Positions 32,684 through 41,811 of a DNA stretch of 64,000 bases are shown one piece after another. The stretch comes from Paenibacillus sp. HWE-109 (GTDB lineage Bacteria > Bacillota > Bacilli > Paenibacillales > NBRC-103111), in NCBI RefSeq assembly GCF_022163125.1, contig NZ_CP091881.1, positions 6,138,001 through 6,202,000 of the forward strand, in the 5' to 3' direction. The notes beneath the pieces are model-generated. The model was given only the letters and a program-made list of their open reading frames with translations, ran no database searches and was not told where the DNA came from. Every line of letters begins with the position of its first letter. Within the stretch, counting starts at the first letter, position 1. Both the position numbers and the translations under genes were made by a program.

Positions 32684-34366
32684 TTATCTCGCTGTGATTT
32701 TGGACGGATCAAGGACGAACCAGACCTTGCCTACATTTTGTCCCGTGGTGTCGCCAGGGTTATGATCCTTGATCCAGTAATACAGTGGCCAACCTCTGTA
32801 GGTGCTTTGTTTGGTTCCGTCAGTACGCGTTAGAACTCCGAAATCACTGGCCGTGAGATCAGCAGATACGGTGAGATTCTCATCATAGAAAATCGGCCAG
32901 TTGACCAAACAAGGTCCCACACATGAATTCGGGTCTGCAAGATCTTTGGTAAACAGATACAAAGCCATCCCGTTCTCATCGACCAAATAGGTGCCTAAAG
33001 CATCGGATTTGCTTGTTTTAACAGACGCATTGGCAGCCTTCGTACCCGTAAATTTCGCTGGATCAATAACATACCAGACATGGCCTACGTCCTGCCCGGT
33101 AGTGTCACCCATCTTCGTATCACCAGCCCAGTAATAAAGCGGAAATCCTTTATAAGTTGTTTGCACGCTGCCATCCGCACGAACTAAAGTGCCAAAATCA
33201 GCAGAATTAACACCCGTTGGCGCAGCAATCGCAGCGTTAGCAAAGACAGGCCATTTCTCCAAACATTTACCTGAGCAATTGCTGACGCCCTTGGTGTCAT
33301 TGTCATAATAATAAAGCGCTCTACCGCTCGCATCCGTCAAATAATTGCCCAGTTCAGCTTTGGTGCCCAAGGCTACGCCGCCATTCGCAGGTTTAATCAC
33401 GAACCAGACTTTGCCGACATTATCTCCTGTTGTATCTCCCGGTTTTTGATCCTTAATGAAGTAATACAAAGGCCATCCTTTGTAAGTCACCTGCTCCTTG
33501 CCGTCAGCCCGAGTGAAGATCTGGAAGTCCGCTGCGCTGAATCCAGCAGGAACTGTGAAATCATGGGCGCCAAAGATAGGCCAATTCGTCAAGCATTGTT
33601 CCACACAGGAATTAACATTCGCGACATCCTTACTAAAATAGTACAGTGTCATGCCCTTATCATCCGTTAGATAACTGCCTAGCGTACTGCTTTGCTTCAA
33701 GGAAAGCGCTGGTTTGGCTAATGCATCCAGCTTGCTTGCGCTGATTTTACCCTTTTCAACCAGATCAGTACCCAGTGTTTTTGTAGTTCCTTTGATAGGT
33801 GCCTTGAGCGCCTCGAGGGTTGCTGCTGCAATATGTAGGTTTTTGAATGTTTTGACATCGGCAATTTGGGATAAGCCATTTTTGCCAGCAAAGGGGATGA
33901 CACCCGCGTAGTCAAAATCCGTTCCTTGCATATAGCCTAAAGATTCCAACAGTACCTTGTAGTATTGCTGCGCAGTAATAGCGGCTAATGGTTCAAATTT
34001 ATCATCGCCCGTACCCTGCCAGCCTAACGACGGATGGTCTTTCAAATAGCCCAGAATGGCTTGATTCTCTTGCGATACACGGCTTGCATCTTGGAAACTG
34101 GCCATCCCTTTATAGGCTAATGCGTCTGCTTCCAATCCTTTTAAGCGTAATGACATGACCGCGGCTTGCAATCTCGTCGTTGATTTGTTCAAGTACTCCG
34201 CCGTCAGACCACTTCCCTCACCTTGGAGAATGCCCAGATCCCCAGCCAGATCTGTTTCGGATTTCACCTTAAGCGGCTCAGCTGCCGCTGCCGAGAAGGC
34301 TGTCGCCCCCGCCACCAGGCCTGTTAGCACAAAGAAAGACAGGATACCTTTTTTGATAGTTTTCAT
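32684..34366 (-). CDS. Secreted protein with S-layer-like N-domain and three PF03640-type repeats
   Basis: A 560-residue exported protein; residues 1-29 are a signal peptide ending in AAAAE. Residues about 38-215 resemble an S-layer-like module (DLGILQGEGSGLTAEYL, ITAQQYYKVLLESLGY). Three copies of the secreted repeat known as lipoprotein_15/COG4315 follow at about 229-330, 336-433 and 452-557. Each has a Tyr/Phe-rich ALYYF strand, a Cys-x3-Cys pair (SCVEQC, NCSGKC, SCVGPC) before a NWP or KWP segment, and a final GWPLYYW...GDTTGQNVGKVWFV block. AAGGAGG precedes the ATG. The function of the repeat is unknown. The sigma/anti-sigma genes directly downstream suggest envelope-stress control. Confidence 0.85.
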   Translation of the reverse strand: MKTIKKGILSFFVLTGLVAGATAFSAAAAEPLKVKSETDLAGDLGILQGEGSGLTAEYLNKSTTRLQAAVMSLRLKGLEADALAYKGMASFQDASRVSQENQAILGYLKDHPSLGWQGTGDDKFEPLAAITAQQYYKVLLESLGYMQGTDFDYAGVIPFAGKNGLSQIADVKTFKNLHIAAATLEALKAPIKGTTKTLGTDLVEKGKISASKLDALAKPALSLKQSSTLGSYLTDDKGMTLYYFSKDVANVNSCVEQCLTNWPIFGAHDFTVPAGFSAADFQIFTRADGKEQVTYKGWPLYYFIKDQKPGDTTGDNVGKVWFVIKPANGGVALGTKAELGNYLTDASGRALYYYDNDTKGVSNCSGKCLEKWPVFANAAIAAPTGVNSADFGTLVRADGSVQTTYKGFPLYYWAGDTKMGDTTGQDVGHVWYVIDPAKFTGTKAANASVKTSKSDALGTYLVDENGMALYLFTKDLADPNSCVGPCLVNWPIFYDENLTVSADLTASDFGVLTRTDGTKQSTYRGWPLYYWIKDHNPGDTTGQNVGKVWFVLDPSKITAR

Positions 34367-34669
34367 GCTTGCTATTCCTCCTTAACGTTTCTAATGAAGT
34401 AAACGATGAGGAACAGCAAGCGGTTTGATCGTTCTCACGAATTATTTGTAATCCACAAGTTAAGCCAAATAATCTTCGGCACGGAATCAACAGGACATTA
34501 TTGGCTGGCTGCTATTCCCCTGCCGTTTTCATTTGTTGTCCTTGACAAAACTATATTTTGGAACTGAAGGAAAAGGCTTCATCAAAAAGAATTAGCATGG
34601 TAAAATAAACGTTTCCAAAACTTATATCTAAGTATAGTCTACAAATATCATCCTAAGGAGTCATGTCCA

Positions 34670-35563
34670 TTGGCTGTATCCATGAATAAATTAACAAAAA
34701 TACCTCGGATTCTAATCAAAACACCAACCCATCAACAAAGAATATTGAGAATGCGTGGACTGTCTGCCATTGAATCTTGCACACGTACAGAAGGCGCCAC
34801 CGGCACGTTGTTTCTAGAAGACCATATGCTCTTATTCGTAATTGAAGGGATGTATACCGTACGGTTTGGAACCGAGGTGCATACGGTAAACAAGCATGAA
34901 ATGGTGCTGATCCATAAATCCATTGCGTTCCAATATGAAAAAAGCGGGGAATCCAACCTCGATTATGTACTCAACTATATGATGTTCTTCTTAAAAGACG
35001 AATTAATTAACGAGTTTATGAAACTAGCAGATTATACTCCTACTTCAGCAGCCAGGATACCGGCTCCGATATCTGTGCATACGATTGATGATAGACTCTT
35101 CAGCTATCTGGAATCATTGAAACCGTATTTCAATGAACCGGAACGGATTAGAGATGGGCTGGTTAAGGTGAAGTTATTAGAATTATTATTTGGCATAGCC
35201 GATAGAAATGATATTTTCCTGTCTGAGCTTGCTCAGATTAAGTGCCAAGAACGAAAAAGCATCAAGGACGTCGTTGATGCGAATATCACAAACCCCGTAA
35301 CCTTGCATGATCTCGCCTACTTATCTGGCCGAAGCCTATCCTCCTTCAAACGTGATTTCAAAGCGATCTATAATACTTCCCCACTCCAGTGGATACGAAA
35401 TCGCCGATTGGATAAAGCACAAGAAATGCTAATCCATTCGTCCTTATCCGTAACTGAAATTTGCTTCTCAACGGGCTTTGAGAACGTCTCACACTTCTCC
35501 AAAGTGTTTAAGATGAGATTCGGAATCCCACCTTCCGCACTTAAACAACCGCCAAAGCTCTGA
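34670..35563 (+). CDS. AraC family transcriptional regulator
   Basis: A 297-residue cytoplasmic regulator. An N-terminal cupin-like part (about 40-130, with LLFVIEGMYTVRFGTE) precedes the two C-terminal helix-turn-helix motifs (about 195-290; LHDLAYLSGRSLSSFKRDFKAIYN and ICFSTGFENVSHFSKVFKMRFG in part). The start is a TTG with AAGGAG nine bases upstream; the next ATG (34682) is too far from it. It may regulate the VOC gene 131 bp downstream, but no operator is visible. Confidence 0.88.
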   Translation: MAVSMNKLTKIPRILIKTPTHQQRILRMRGLSAIESCTRTEGATGTLFLEDHMLLFVIEGMYTVRFGTEVHTVNKHEMVLIHKSIAFQYEKSGESNLDYVLNYMMFFLKDELINEFMKLADYTPTSAARIPAPISVHTIDDRLFSYLESLKPYFNEPERIRDGLVKVKLLELLFGIADRNDIFLSELAQIKCQERKSIKDVVDANITNPVTLHDLAYLSGRSLSSFKRDFKAIYNTSPLQWIRNRRLDKAQEMLIHSSLSVTEICFSTGFENVSHFSKVFKMRFGIPPSALKQPPKL

Positions 35564-35694
35564 TGATCTTAACCCTGAGCTGAATGAACAACAGATTTGG
35601 ACCTCCGAACAAAGTATAGGGTGCATTCATCTGGTACATTTATACATGTAATCCAGACGAAGTCTAGTCCTATTGAACCCAAGGAGGAAACAAC

Positions 35695-36150
35695 ATGCCC
35701 GACTCTAACCTTCGGCAGGATTCTGCTGCCACCCCGATCACGTCACTGAAAGGTCATCATATCGCCATCCGTGTACCAGACTACGAGGCTGCAAAGAGCT
35801 GGTACGTGGAGAAGCTTGGCTTCCGCGTCATTCAAGAATGGCCGTTTGGAGACCTGCACCTTGCTTATGTCGCTCCACCCCATGACGACTCCTTTTACTT
35901 TGAGATTATTGGAGACGGAGAGGTCAATGACGCTTCTATTTACCATGATATTAACAGCAGTATGTATAAAGCCGGTTACCATCACCTCTGCATGACCGTG
36001 AACGACGTGGATGAAGCGATTGCTTATTTGGATTCAAAAGGGGTTACCCTCATCGGGGTGCCATTTGACTTGGAGGCCATCCATCGCCGCCTCGCATTTT
36101 TCGCCGATCCGTGGGGGAATATTTTCGAATTAGCTCAGGTGATTGGTTAA
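35695..36150 (+). CDS. VOC family (glyoxalase-like) protein
   Basis: A 151-residue vicinal-oxygen-chelate fold protein. Two beta-alpha-beta-beta-beta halves are visible: GHHIAIRVPDYEAAKSWYVEKLGF near 18-41 (in part) and YHHLCMTVNDVDEAIAYLDSKG near 97-118. Putative metal ligands are His in GHHIAI, Glu in YFEIIG, His in YHHLCM and Glu in IFELAQ, so a metal site is probably complete. The substrate is unknown; the group includes lyases, dioxygenases and resistance proteins. CCAAGGAGG precedes the ATG by seven bases. Confidence 0.88.
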   Translation: MPDSNLRQDSAATPITSLKGHHIAIRVPDYEAAKSWYVEKLGFRVIQEWPFGDLHLAYVAPPHDDSFYFEIIGDGEVNDASIYHDINSSMYKAGYHHLCMTVNDVDEAIAYLDSKGVTLIGVPFDLEAIHRRLAFFADPWGNIFELAQVIG

Positions 36151-36345
36151 TCAAGAAAAGTCCTACGTCTTTGCAAAGTACATACGAAAACCAGGAGATC
36201 GGTGGCTAAATACGACAGTGCGGGGGACAGTTGTTGTTAATCAGGAGAAGGCCAAGTAGAATGTTCACCATCATGGATTGAGCCCTCAAAAGTGATTGTT
36301 ATCTTTTGATTAAGTTCCCACATCTAAGCTTCCCATTCGTATTTT

Positions 36346-36380
36346 AGGGTTAACCAGTTCTTTCTGGTTGATCCTTTTTT
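36346..36380 (+). terminator. Terminator downstream of the VOC gene
   Basis: AGGGTTAACCAG / CTGGTTGATCCT stem followed by six T. It lies about 200 bp after the VOC stop. Confidence 0.75.
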
Positions 36381-36682
36381 ATTCCTATCCTACGGATAAG
36401 TCTTCAAGTACATGCACCTTCGCAAGCCTCCTTACGAACTCAATACCCTTTATTCGGCCAAAATCGCTCATTCTAAAAATCTAATGAATGCCAGATGTGC
36501 TATTTCAAGCTATTGATACTAATTCGGCCAACAAAGTACCGAGTAACGCCAATCCAGTTCATTACATCTCCAAAGCAGCCATTTTCTCGTCGATAAGCAT
36601 CCTACAGTTCATTAGATGCCATTCAAGACCGAAAACCTCCAAAGAGTAATGAGGCCCGCGGTGGACGTCAACTAACCCAAAA

Positions 36683-36702
36683 ACAGCGCACTGCAGTTCC
36701 CT
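36683..36702 (+). repeat. Half-site of the TAGCG...GTAGTTCCCT repeat family
   Basis: ACAGCGCACTGCAGTTCCCT matches the right half of the hairpin elements at 44700-44833 (AATAGCGTACTGTAGTTCCCT) with few changes. Confidence 0.5.
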
Positions 36703-36727
36703 CCGAAAGAGACAATCGAGGCAACTC

Positions 36728-36759
36728 AAAAAGAACCCAGCCTGTGGCGGCTAGGTTCT
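36728..36759 (-). terminator. Terminator of the nitroreductase gene
   Basis: AGAACCtAGCC / GGCTgGGTTCT stem with a six-base loop and TTTTT on the minus strand. Confidence 0.85.
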
Positions 36760-36784
36760 CTATAATTGCGGTGCTCAGCTTTTC

Positions 36785-37381
36785 TTATTGAAAGAATTTC
36801 ACACGACTTTCAAGCGGTTGGAATTCTTTGTCGCCAGGCACGAAAGTTGGTTTGCCGAACGGCATTTGGGCAATCAATTTCCATTCGCTTGGCAGGTTCC
36901 ACGTTTGGGCAACTTCGTCGTTGATCAGTGGGTTATAGTGCTGCAAGGATGCTCCGAGACCTTCTTGCTCCAAGGCCGTCCATACAACGAATTGCAGCAT
37001 ACCGGAAGATTGGTTGGACCAGATCGGGAAATTATCCGCATATGCTGCGAACTGAGCCTGAAGCTGCTCAACCACCGTTTGATCTTCGAAGAACAGAACC
37101 GTACCGGAACCAGCGCCGAAGCTGTTGATTCTTTCTTCCGTAGCCGCGAAGCTGTCCGCAGGCACGATTTTGCGCAGCGTTTCTTTCGTAATGTTCCACA
37201 ATTTATCGGATTGCTCACCGAATAGAACGACCACTCGCGCACTTTGTGAATTGAAGGATGTTGGGGAATACTTCACAGCCTCGTTCACGATTTCTTGAAT
37301 GCGATCGTTGGAAACGACCACCTCTTTGCTTAAACCATAAAACGTACGTCTTTCTTTCACTGCTGTTAAAAAGTTGCTCAT
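36785..37381 (-). CDS. Nitroreductase family oxidoreductase
   Basis: A 198-residue FMN-dependent nitroreductase of the YdfN/YodC-like group. The N-terminal ERRTFYGLSKE (about residues 10-20) gives the FMN-binding Arg, and SPTSFNSQSARVVVLFG and GLGASLQHYNPLINDEVA are typical later segments. Such enzymes reduce nitroaromatics or quinones with NAD(P)H. ATG 37381 has GGAGGAG upstream; the longer frame is rejected. The promoter (37490-37518) is bracketed by two matching inverted repeats, so tight control by an HxlR- or MarR-type repressor, often oxidant- or quinone-sensing, is likely (inference). Confidence 0.92.
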   Translation of the reverse strand: MSNFLTAVKERRTFYGLSKEVVVSNDRIQEIVNEAVKYSPTSFNSQSARVVVLFGEQSDKLWNITKETLRKIVPADSFAATEERINSFGAGSGTVLFFEDQTVVEQLQAQFAAYADNFPIWSNQSSGMLQFVVWTALEQEGLGASLQHYNPLINDEVAQTWNLPSEWKLIAQMPFGKPTFVPGDKEFQPLESRVKFFQ

Positions 37382-37459
37382 AGGGATTCTCCTCCGCTTT
37401 CTTATATAAATAATAATTTCACCCAAAATCACGAAACAGAATTAACTATAACTTCAATC

Positions 37460-37482
37460 GTTACTAACTAAATGTTATTAAC
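37460..37482. promoter_or_regulatory. Operator-like repeat downstream of the nitroreductase -10
   Basis: ACTAAC-TAAAT-GTTATT (within 37463-37480) repeats the arms of the perfect palindrome at 37527-37543 with one mismatch. It lies just downstream of the -10, about where transcription starts. Confidence 0.55.
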
Positions 37483-37489
37483 TTTTATT

Positions 37490-37518
37490 ATTATCATACT
37501 ATTTCGAGGATTTGTCAA
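37490..37518 (-). promoter_or_regulatory. Sigma-A promoter of the nitroreductase gene
   Basis: On the minus strand TTGACA (37513-37518) is 17 bp from GATAAT (37490-37495). Palindromic sites lie immediately on either side. Confidence 0.8.
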
Positions 37519-37526
37519 TCTAATTC

Positions 37527-37543
37527 ACTAACATTTTGTTAGT
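37527..37543. promoter_or_regulatory. Perfect palindrome upstream of the nitroreductase -35
   Basis: ACTAACA-TTT-TGTTAGT, seven-base arms, eight bases upstream of the -35. The same arms recur at 37460-37482. No candidate repressor gene is adjacent. Confidence 0.6.
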
Positions 37544-37608
37544 AAAATGTTTGGAAATTCCGTTCACAGGGAATAATCGGGATACATCCTAACCAGGAGG
37601 CGACTCTG

Positions 37609-38496
37609 ATGACAGTTGCAACAACGAAAGGTACACTGATCGTGGAAGGCCATGAGTTGACCATTACGAATCCCGGTAAACCGTTGTGGCCCGAAATGGG
37701 CATCACCAAAGCAGACTACATCACCAAACTAACGGAACTGTCCCCCTATTTGCTGCGCTATTGCCACAATCGGCACCTGACAACAATCCGCTTTCCCAAT
37801 GGCTATCACCAAAAGTCCTTTTATCAAAAAAATGCCCCCAATCCAGTACCGGCTTTCGTTAAGCTGGCACCGCTTGATGGCATTGACTATGTCAATCTCG
37901 ACTCGCTGCCCACCCTGCTGTGGCTGGGAAATCTGGCTAGCTTGGAATTTCACCCCTCCTTCCACCGCATCGGCGAAACCTTGCCAGCAGAGTGGTTGAT
38001 CGATATCGACCCTACCTTGGAGGAAGAACCACGGATTATGGAAGCCGCGCATATTATTGGCGAGGTGCTGGATTCCCTACGTATTCAGTCGATCGCCAAA
38101 ACTTCTGGCGCAACAGGCGTGCAAATCTATATCCCTATTCAGATGGGCTACACCTTCGAGCAATTGCGGAAGGTTGGCTTTTTCATTGCGTCCTACGTCG
38201 TCAAACGATATCCGAACCTGTTCACCATCGAGCGTTTCAAAAAGAATCGCGGCGATAAAATTTACATCGACTACCTTCAGCATTGGTACGGGAAGACACT
38301 TTCCGCACCTTATACGCCCCGAGCGAGAAAAGATGCGTCTGTTTCTACGCCGCTTCTCTGGAAGGAAGTCGAGCTGCGGCCTGAGCCTCGCGATTTCAAT
38401 TTACTTAACATTGTGGACCGTCTGAGCAAGGTTGGCGACCTCATCCAAACTGTCCCTCTGCAGAATTTGGACGCTATTTTAACCCGTTTAGAATAG
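37609..38496 (+). CDS. ligD: LigD-type primase/polymerase domain protein (stand-alone)
   Basis: A 295-residue archaeo-eukaryotic-primase-like polymerase of the LigD PolDom family that fills gaps in Ku-dependent end joining. The family start ITNPGKPLWPEMGITKADYI is near residues 19-38, the catalytic Asp-x-Asp is LIDIDP near 129-134, the nucleotide-binding segment SGATGVQIYIPI near 165-176, and the third acidic residue in YIDYLQ near 223. The His often found before the strand of the third motif reads Gln here, as I recall for B. subtilis YkoU. AGGAGG lies ten bases before the ATG. The ligase and Ku are separate at 11.1 and 6.8 kb. It overlaps the convergent cls gene by nine bases. Confidence 0.9.
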   Translation: MTVATTKGTLIVEGHELTITNPGKPLWPEMGITKADYITKLTELSPYLLRYCHNRHLTTIRFPNGYHQKSFYQKNAPNPVPAFVKLAPLDGIDYVNLDSLPTLLWLGNLASLEFHPSFHRIGETLPAEWLIDIDPTLEEEPRIMEAAHIIGEVLDSLRIQSIAKTSGATGVQIYIPIQMGYTFEQLRKVGFFIASYVVKRYPNLFTIERFKKNRGDKIYIDYLQHWYGKTLSAPYTPRARKDASVSTPLLWKEVELRPEPRDFNLLNIVDRLSKVGDLIQTVPLQNLDAILTRLE

Positions 38497-39915
38497 AGGA
38501 GAGAGTAAGCGAGCTATTATCTCCTTCCCCTTCTCTATGCGGGATCTTTGTTCGAACTCCACTAATTTCAACTCATCCGAATCCTTCAAATCCATTAAGA
38601 AGTCATCCTCCAGCCGTCCGATTACATCTTTGTTGAACATCACGGCATTGAGCTCGAAATTGCTGAAAAAGCTGCGCATATCCACATTGGCTGTTCCAAC
38701 TGTCGCCATCAAATGATCGATCAGCATAACTTTGGCATGAATGAATCCTTTGCGATACAAATAGAACTGAACACCTGCTTGCATGAGCTCCAATAAATAA
38801 GAACGTGACGCGTACTGCACAATCTTGGAATCTGCTTGGTAGGGTAAAATAATCCGCACATCCACGCCGCTAATAACGGCTGTTTTGAGCGCCATCGTAA
38901 TACTCGGATCGGGTATGAAGTAGGGTGTTGTCATGTAAATGCGCTTCTTTGCCGCGACAATCCCCGCGAAAAACATTTCCTGAATCGCATCCCAATGCGC
39001 GTCTGGACCACTTGAGATCACCTGGGCAAGCGATGAGGCAGGTACCCCATGTTCGGGAAAAAATGTAGAATCCGACAGACGCTCCTTACTAACGAACATC
39101 CAATCCGTTATAAAGGTTTGCTGCAAATAATAAACGGCATCCCCATAGAGTTTAAGATGTGTGTCTCGCCAGAAGCCCAGTTTAGGGTCAGCCCCCAAAT
39201 ATTCATCACCGATATTAATCCCGCCCAGGAAGCCGACCAAGCCATCAATCACGATAATTTTACGATGATTCCGATAGTTCATTCGTTTATCGAAGAAGGC
39301 GATGAGCGGTCTCAAAAAAGGATAGATTTGCACATTAGCTTGTTTAAATTTGTTTATGTACGCTTGTGACAAGGCGTAGCTTCCTACCCCGTCGTAAATC
39401 ACTCTCACACTGACGCCCTCTTTCGCCTTCCGAATCAAGGCATCTTGAAAGGTTACACCAATTTGATCATCACGAATTGTGTAAAACTCAAAATGAATGT
39501 GTTTTTGCGCCGTGGCAATGGCACTCAGCATGGCTTCGTAGGTAACATCCGCATTCGTCAGGACTTCAATCTGATTGTTCAGCGTAATGGGGGAGCCCGG
39601 AATGTTATAGAGCAATCCACAAAGTCTAGTATCCTCGTAAAGTTCATACTCCTCTTCGCTCTCTTCGGATACAGTACCTTTAAAGCCCATCCACTGATGC
39701 TTGATCTCCGCCATCTTGCGGCGCCCTTTGCGGCGAACCATTTTGCGTTGTGAGTATTCCTTGGCGAGGAAATAGTACATGATGAAGCCGATAATTGGAA
39801 AAATGAAAAGCACGAGCAGCCATGCTACCGTTTTGGCTGGCCTTTTGTACTCCCCGATCAGGATCGTGGCTGTCTGAAAAATAAAAAGAAGCAAAATAAT
39901 GACCAGCCAAAGCAT
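38488..39915 (-). CDS. cls: Cardiolipin synthase
   Basis: A 475-residue phospholipase-D-superfamily enzyme that joins two phosphatidylglycerols to cardiolipin at the membrane. Two N-terminal membrane helices (about 1-18 and 30-52) are followed by two HKD motifs: NYRNHRKIIVIDG near 215-227 and FIHAKVMLIDHLMATVG near 395-411, both with intact His, Lys and Asp. Length fits Bacillus Cls (about 480-500). The start has GAGGTAG upstream. It is convergent with the LigD polymerase gene with a nine-base overlap of their ends and no terminator between them. Confidence 0.94.
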   Translation of the reverse strand: MLWLVIILLLFIFQTATILIGEYKRPAKTVAWLLVLFIFPIIGFIMYYFLAKEYSQRKMVRRKGRRKMAEIKHQWMGFKGTVSEESEEEYELYEDTRLCGLLYNIPGSPITLNNQIEVLTNADVTYEAMLSAIATAQKHIHFEFYTIRDDQIGVTFQDALIRKAKEGVSVRVIYDGVGSYALSQAYINKFKQANVQIYPFLRPLIAFFDKRMNYRNHRKIIVIDGLVGFLGGINIGDEYLGADPKLGFWRDTHLKLYGDAVYYLQQTFITDWMFVSKERLSDSTFFPEHGVPASSLAQVISSGPDAHWDAIQEMFFAGIVAAKKRIYMTTPYFIPDPSITMALKTAVISGVDVRIILPYQADSKIVQYASRSYLLELMQAGVQFYLYRKGFIHAKVMLIDHLMATVGTANVDMRSFFSNFELNAVMFNKDVIGRLEDDFLMDLKDSDELKLVEFEQRSRIEKGKEIIARLLSPLF

Positions 39916-40134
39916 AAGCTACCTCCCTCATCCCACGCTTGCCGACGCCAAATCCCTTGCCCCGTTAGCTTTTGCCAAGTGCTTCCCATCTATACCTTTC
40001 ATGTTGTAGCCCCTGTCCCCCCACCTCAATAATTAAAATTTTCCAACTTTCGTAATAAAATCCTTCATTTCGAGAAAAATAATAAACGCATTCCTATGAT
40101 CTTCATCCCGAACCCGGCAGGAGGTGCCCTTCGC

Positions 40135-41811
40135 ATGGTCAAAACATCCAAACAATTGATGAAAAGCATCCTGCATAAACGCACATCAAACAAGCCCGAT
40201 GAGATCAATGAGCATTCTGCACTAAGCGACTCTTTGGATTATCAGTTCATCGAAGAGCTCAAGAAAACGAAGCTATCCCTTCTGCTTGATGAAAATCATA
40301 AATTCATGAAAGCTATCTTCGAAGACTGTTCGGACATCGTCGTCCGTGAATTTGAGATCGAACCCCATATTCCTGCTCTGCTGCTTTTCGTGGATGGGCT
40401 CACCAATACGCAGTTGCTTAACGATACGATGAAATCGCTGATGCTGCTCGGCGGCGGCGAAACGTCGATTGAGCGCATCGTAGGAACAATACTTCCGGTA
40501 TCGCAAACCCAGATCTCCGATAATTACGGAGATCTGCTCGTCTCCGTGTTAGGCGGCGATGCCGCGCTGCTTGTTGAGGGCAACGCCAAGGCGATTCTGC
40601 TCGGCATCCGCGGTACCGAGAAGCGCTCCGTCGGCGAGCCGGAGACGGAAACCGTCGTACGCGGACCCAAGGAAGGGTTCGTGGAAAGTATCCGCACGAA
40701 CACCTCGATGATCCGCCGCAAGCTCAAGACGCCTCGCCTCAAGATGAAATCGATGAGCGTCGGCAAAGAGAGCAACACCAATCTCGTCATCTGTTATCTC
40801 GATGACCTGGCCATGCCCTCCTTGATTGAAGAGGTGGTCAAACGAATTGAACTGATCAAGATCGATGCCATCCTGGAATCCGGCATGATCGAAGAGCTGA
40901 TTCAAGATAATGCTTATTCACCTTTTCCGCAAATACAATATACGGAACGTCCTGACGTCGTTGCCGCGGCACTCTTGCAAGGACGCGTCACCATCCTGAC
41001 TGATGGCACACCTTTTGCACTGATCGTCCCCTTCGTTTTTATCCAAATTATGCAAACGAGCGAGGACTACTATGAACGGTTTCAAATTGGCTCTCTCTTG
41101 CGGCTGCTTCGATATGTATTCATGTTCTTGTCCCTTACGACACCTGCGTTATACGTAGCAATTACGACCTACCATCAAGATCTGCTGCCTACAACCCTCA
41201 TGCTGAGCGTTGCTGCCTCCAGAGAAGCCATCCCTTTTCCGGCCGTGGTGGAAGCCTTCATTATGGAAATCACTTTCGAAGCCTTGCGGGAAGCTGGTAT
41301 CCGACTGCCCAAAGCAGTCGGTTCCGCCGTATCCATCCTTGGCGCACTTGTAGTCGGACAAGCAGCGGTTCAAGCAGGAATCGTATCCGCACCTATGGTT
41401 ATCGTGGTTTCCATTACCGGTATCGCTTCGTTCACCATTCCGCGCTTTAACGGCGCGATCGCAATCCGGATGCTGCGCTTCCCGATTCTAATGGCCGGTT
41501 CCCTGTTCGGGTTCTATGGCATCTTCTTCTCCTTAATGATCTTGCTTGGCCATATGGCGAATTTGCGCTCATTCGGCATTCCCTATTTATCGCCACTGGG
41601 TCCCTTGTCAGCGAATGATATTAAGGATGTCTTCATACGCGCGCCTGTGTGGCAAATGGACAAGCGCGCTGAATTCTTGGATATCCAGGATGTGCAGCGG
41701 ATGGATGAGAAGCTGCCACAACAGATCATAAAGGACGGAGGACTCGATGGCAGTTCCATTGCCCACAAGCATAAAGCAAGCGAGGAGGGAAATCAGAATG
41801 GGACGTCCTAG
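40135..41811 (+). CDS. Spore germination receptor A subunit (GerA/GerKA family)
   Basis: A 558-residue GerA-family protein of the spore inner membrane. It has a hydrophilic N-terminal domain (about 1-290), a cluster of membrane segments (about 295-490, with ITFEALREAGIRLPKAVGSAVSILGALVVGQAAV in part) and a short cytoplasmic tail. With B and C subunits it forms a germinant-gated complex; the A subunit N-domain oligomerises into a channel in recent models. ATG 40135 has AGGAGG ten bases upstream; 13 upstream in-frame codons are rejected. First gene of an A-C-D-B operon; the germinant is unknown. Confidence 0.94.
   Translation: MVKTSKQLMKSILHKRTSNKPDEINEHSALSDSLDYQFIEELKKTKLSLLLDENHKFMKAIFEDCSDIVVREFEIEPHIPALLLFVDGLTNTQLLNDTMKSLMLLGGGETSIERIVGTILPVSQTQISDNYGDLLVSVLGGDAALLVEGNAKAILLGIRGTEKRSVGEPETETVVRGPKEGFVESIRTNTSMIRRKLKTPRLKMKSMSVGKESNTNLVICYLDDLAMPSLIEEVVKRIELIKIDAILESGMIEELIQDNAYSPFPQIQYTERPDVVAAALLQGRVTILTDGTPFALIVPFVFIQIMQTSEDYYERFQIGSLLRLLRYVFMFLSLTTPALYVAITTYHQDLLPTTLMLSVAASREAIPFPAVVEAFIMEITFEALREAGIRLPKAVGSAVSILGALVVGQAAVQAGIVSAPMVIVVSITGIASFTIPRFNGAIAIRMLRFPILMAGSLFGFYGIFFSLMILLGHMANLRSFGIPYLSPLGPLSANDIKDVFIRAPVWQMDKRAEFLDIQDVQRMDEKLPQQIIKDGGLDGSSIAHKHKASEEGNQNGTS

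Larger units (their letters stand above)
36151..36784. other. 634-bp gene-free region with decayed repeats
   Basis: No credible gene. It holds a terminator (36346-36380), a mosaic of short degenerate repeats (two GTTCATTAnATn blocks near 36557 and 36607, two ATTCGGCCAA blocks near 36453 and 36523), one half-site of the repeat family also seen at 44.7 kb (36683-36702) and the nitroreductase terminator. It reads like a graveyard of small intergenic elements. Confidence 0.5.

Noticed and set aside
36151..36300. Possible transposase gene remnant
   Set aside because: The reading frames here are short and I cannot match any to a transposase motif; no terminal repeats are visible.
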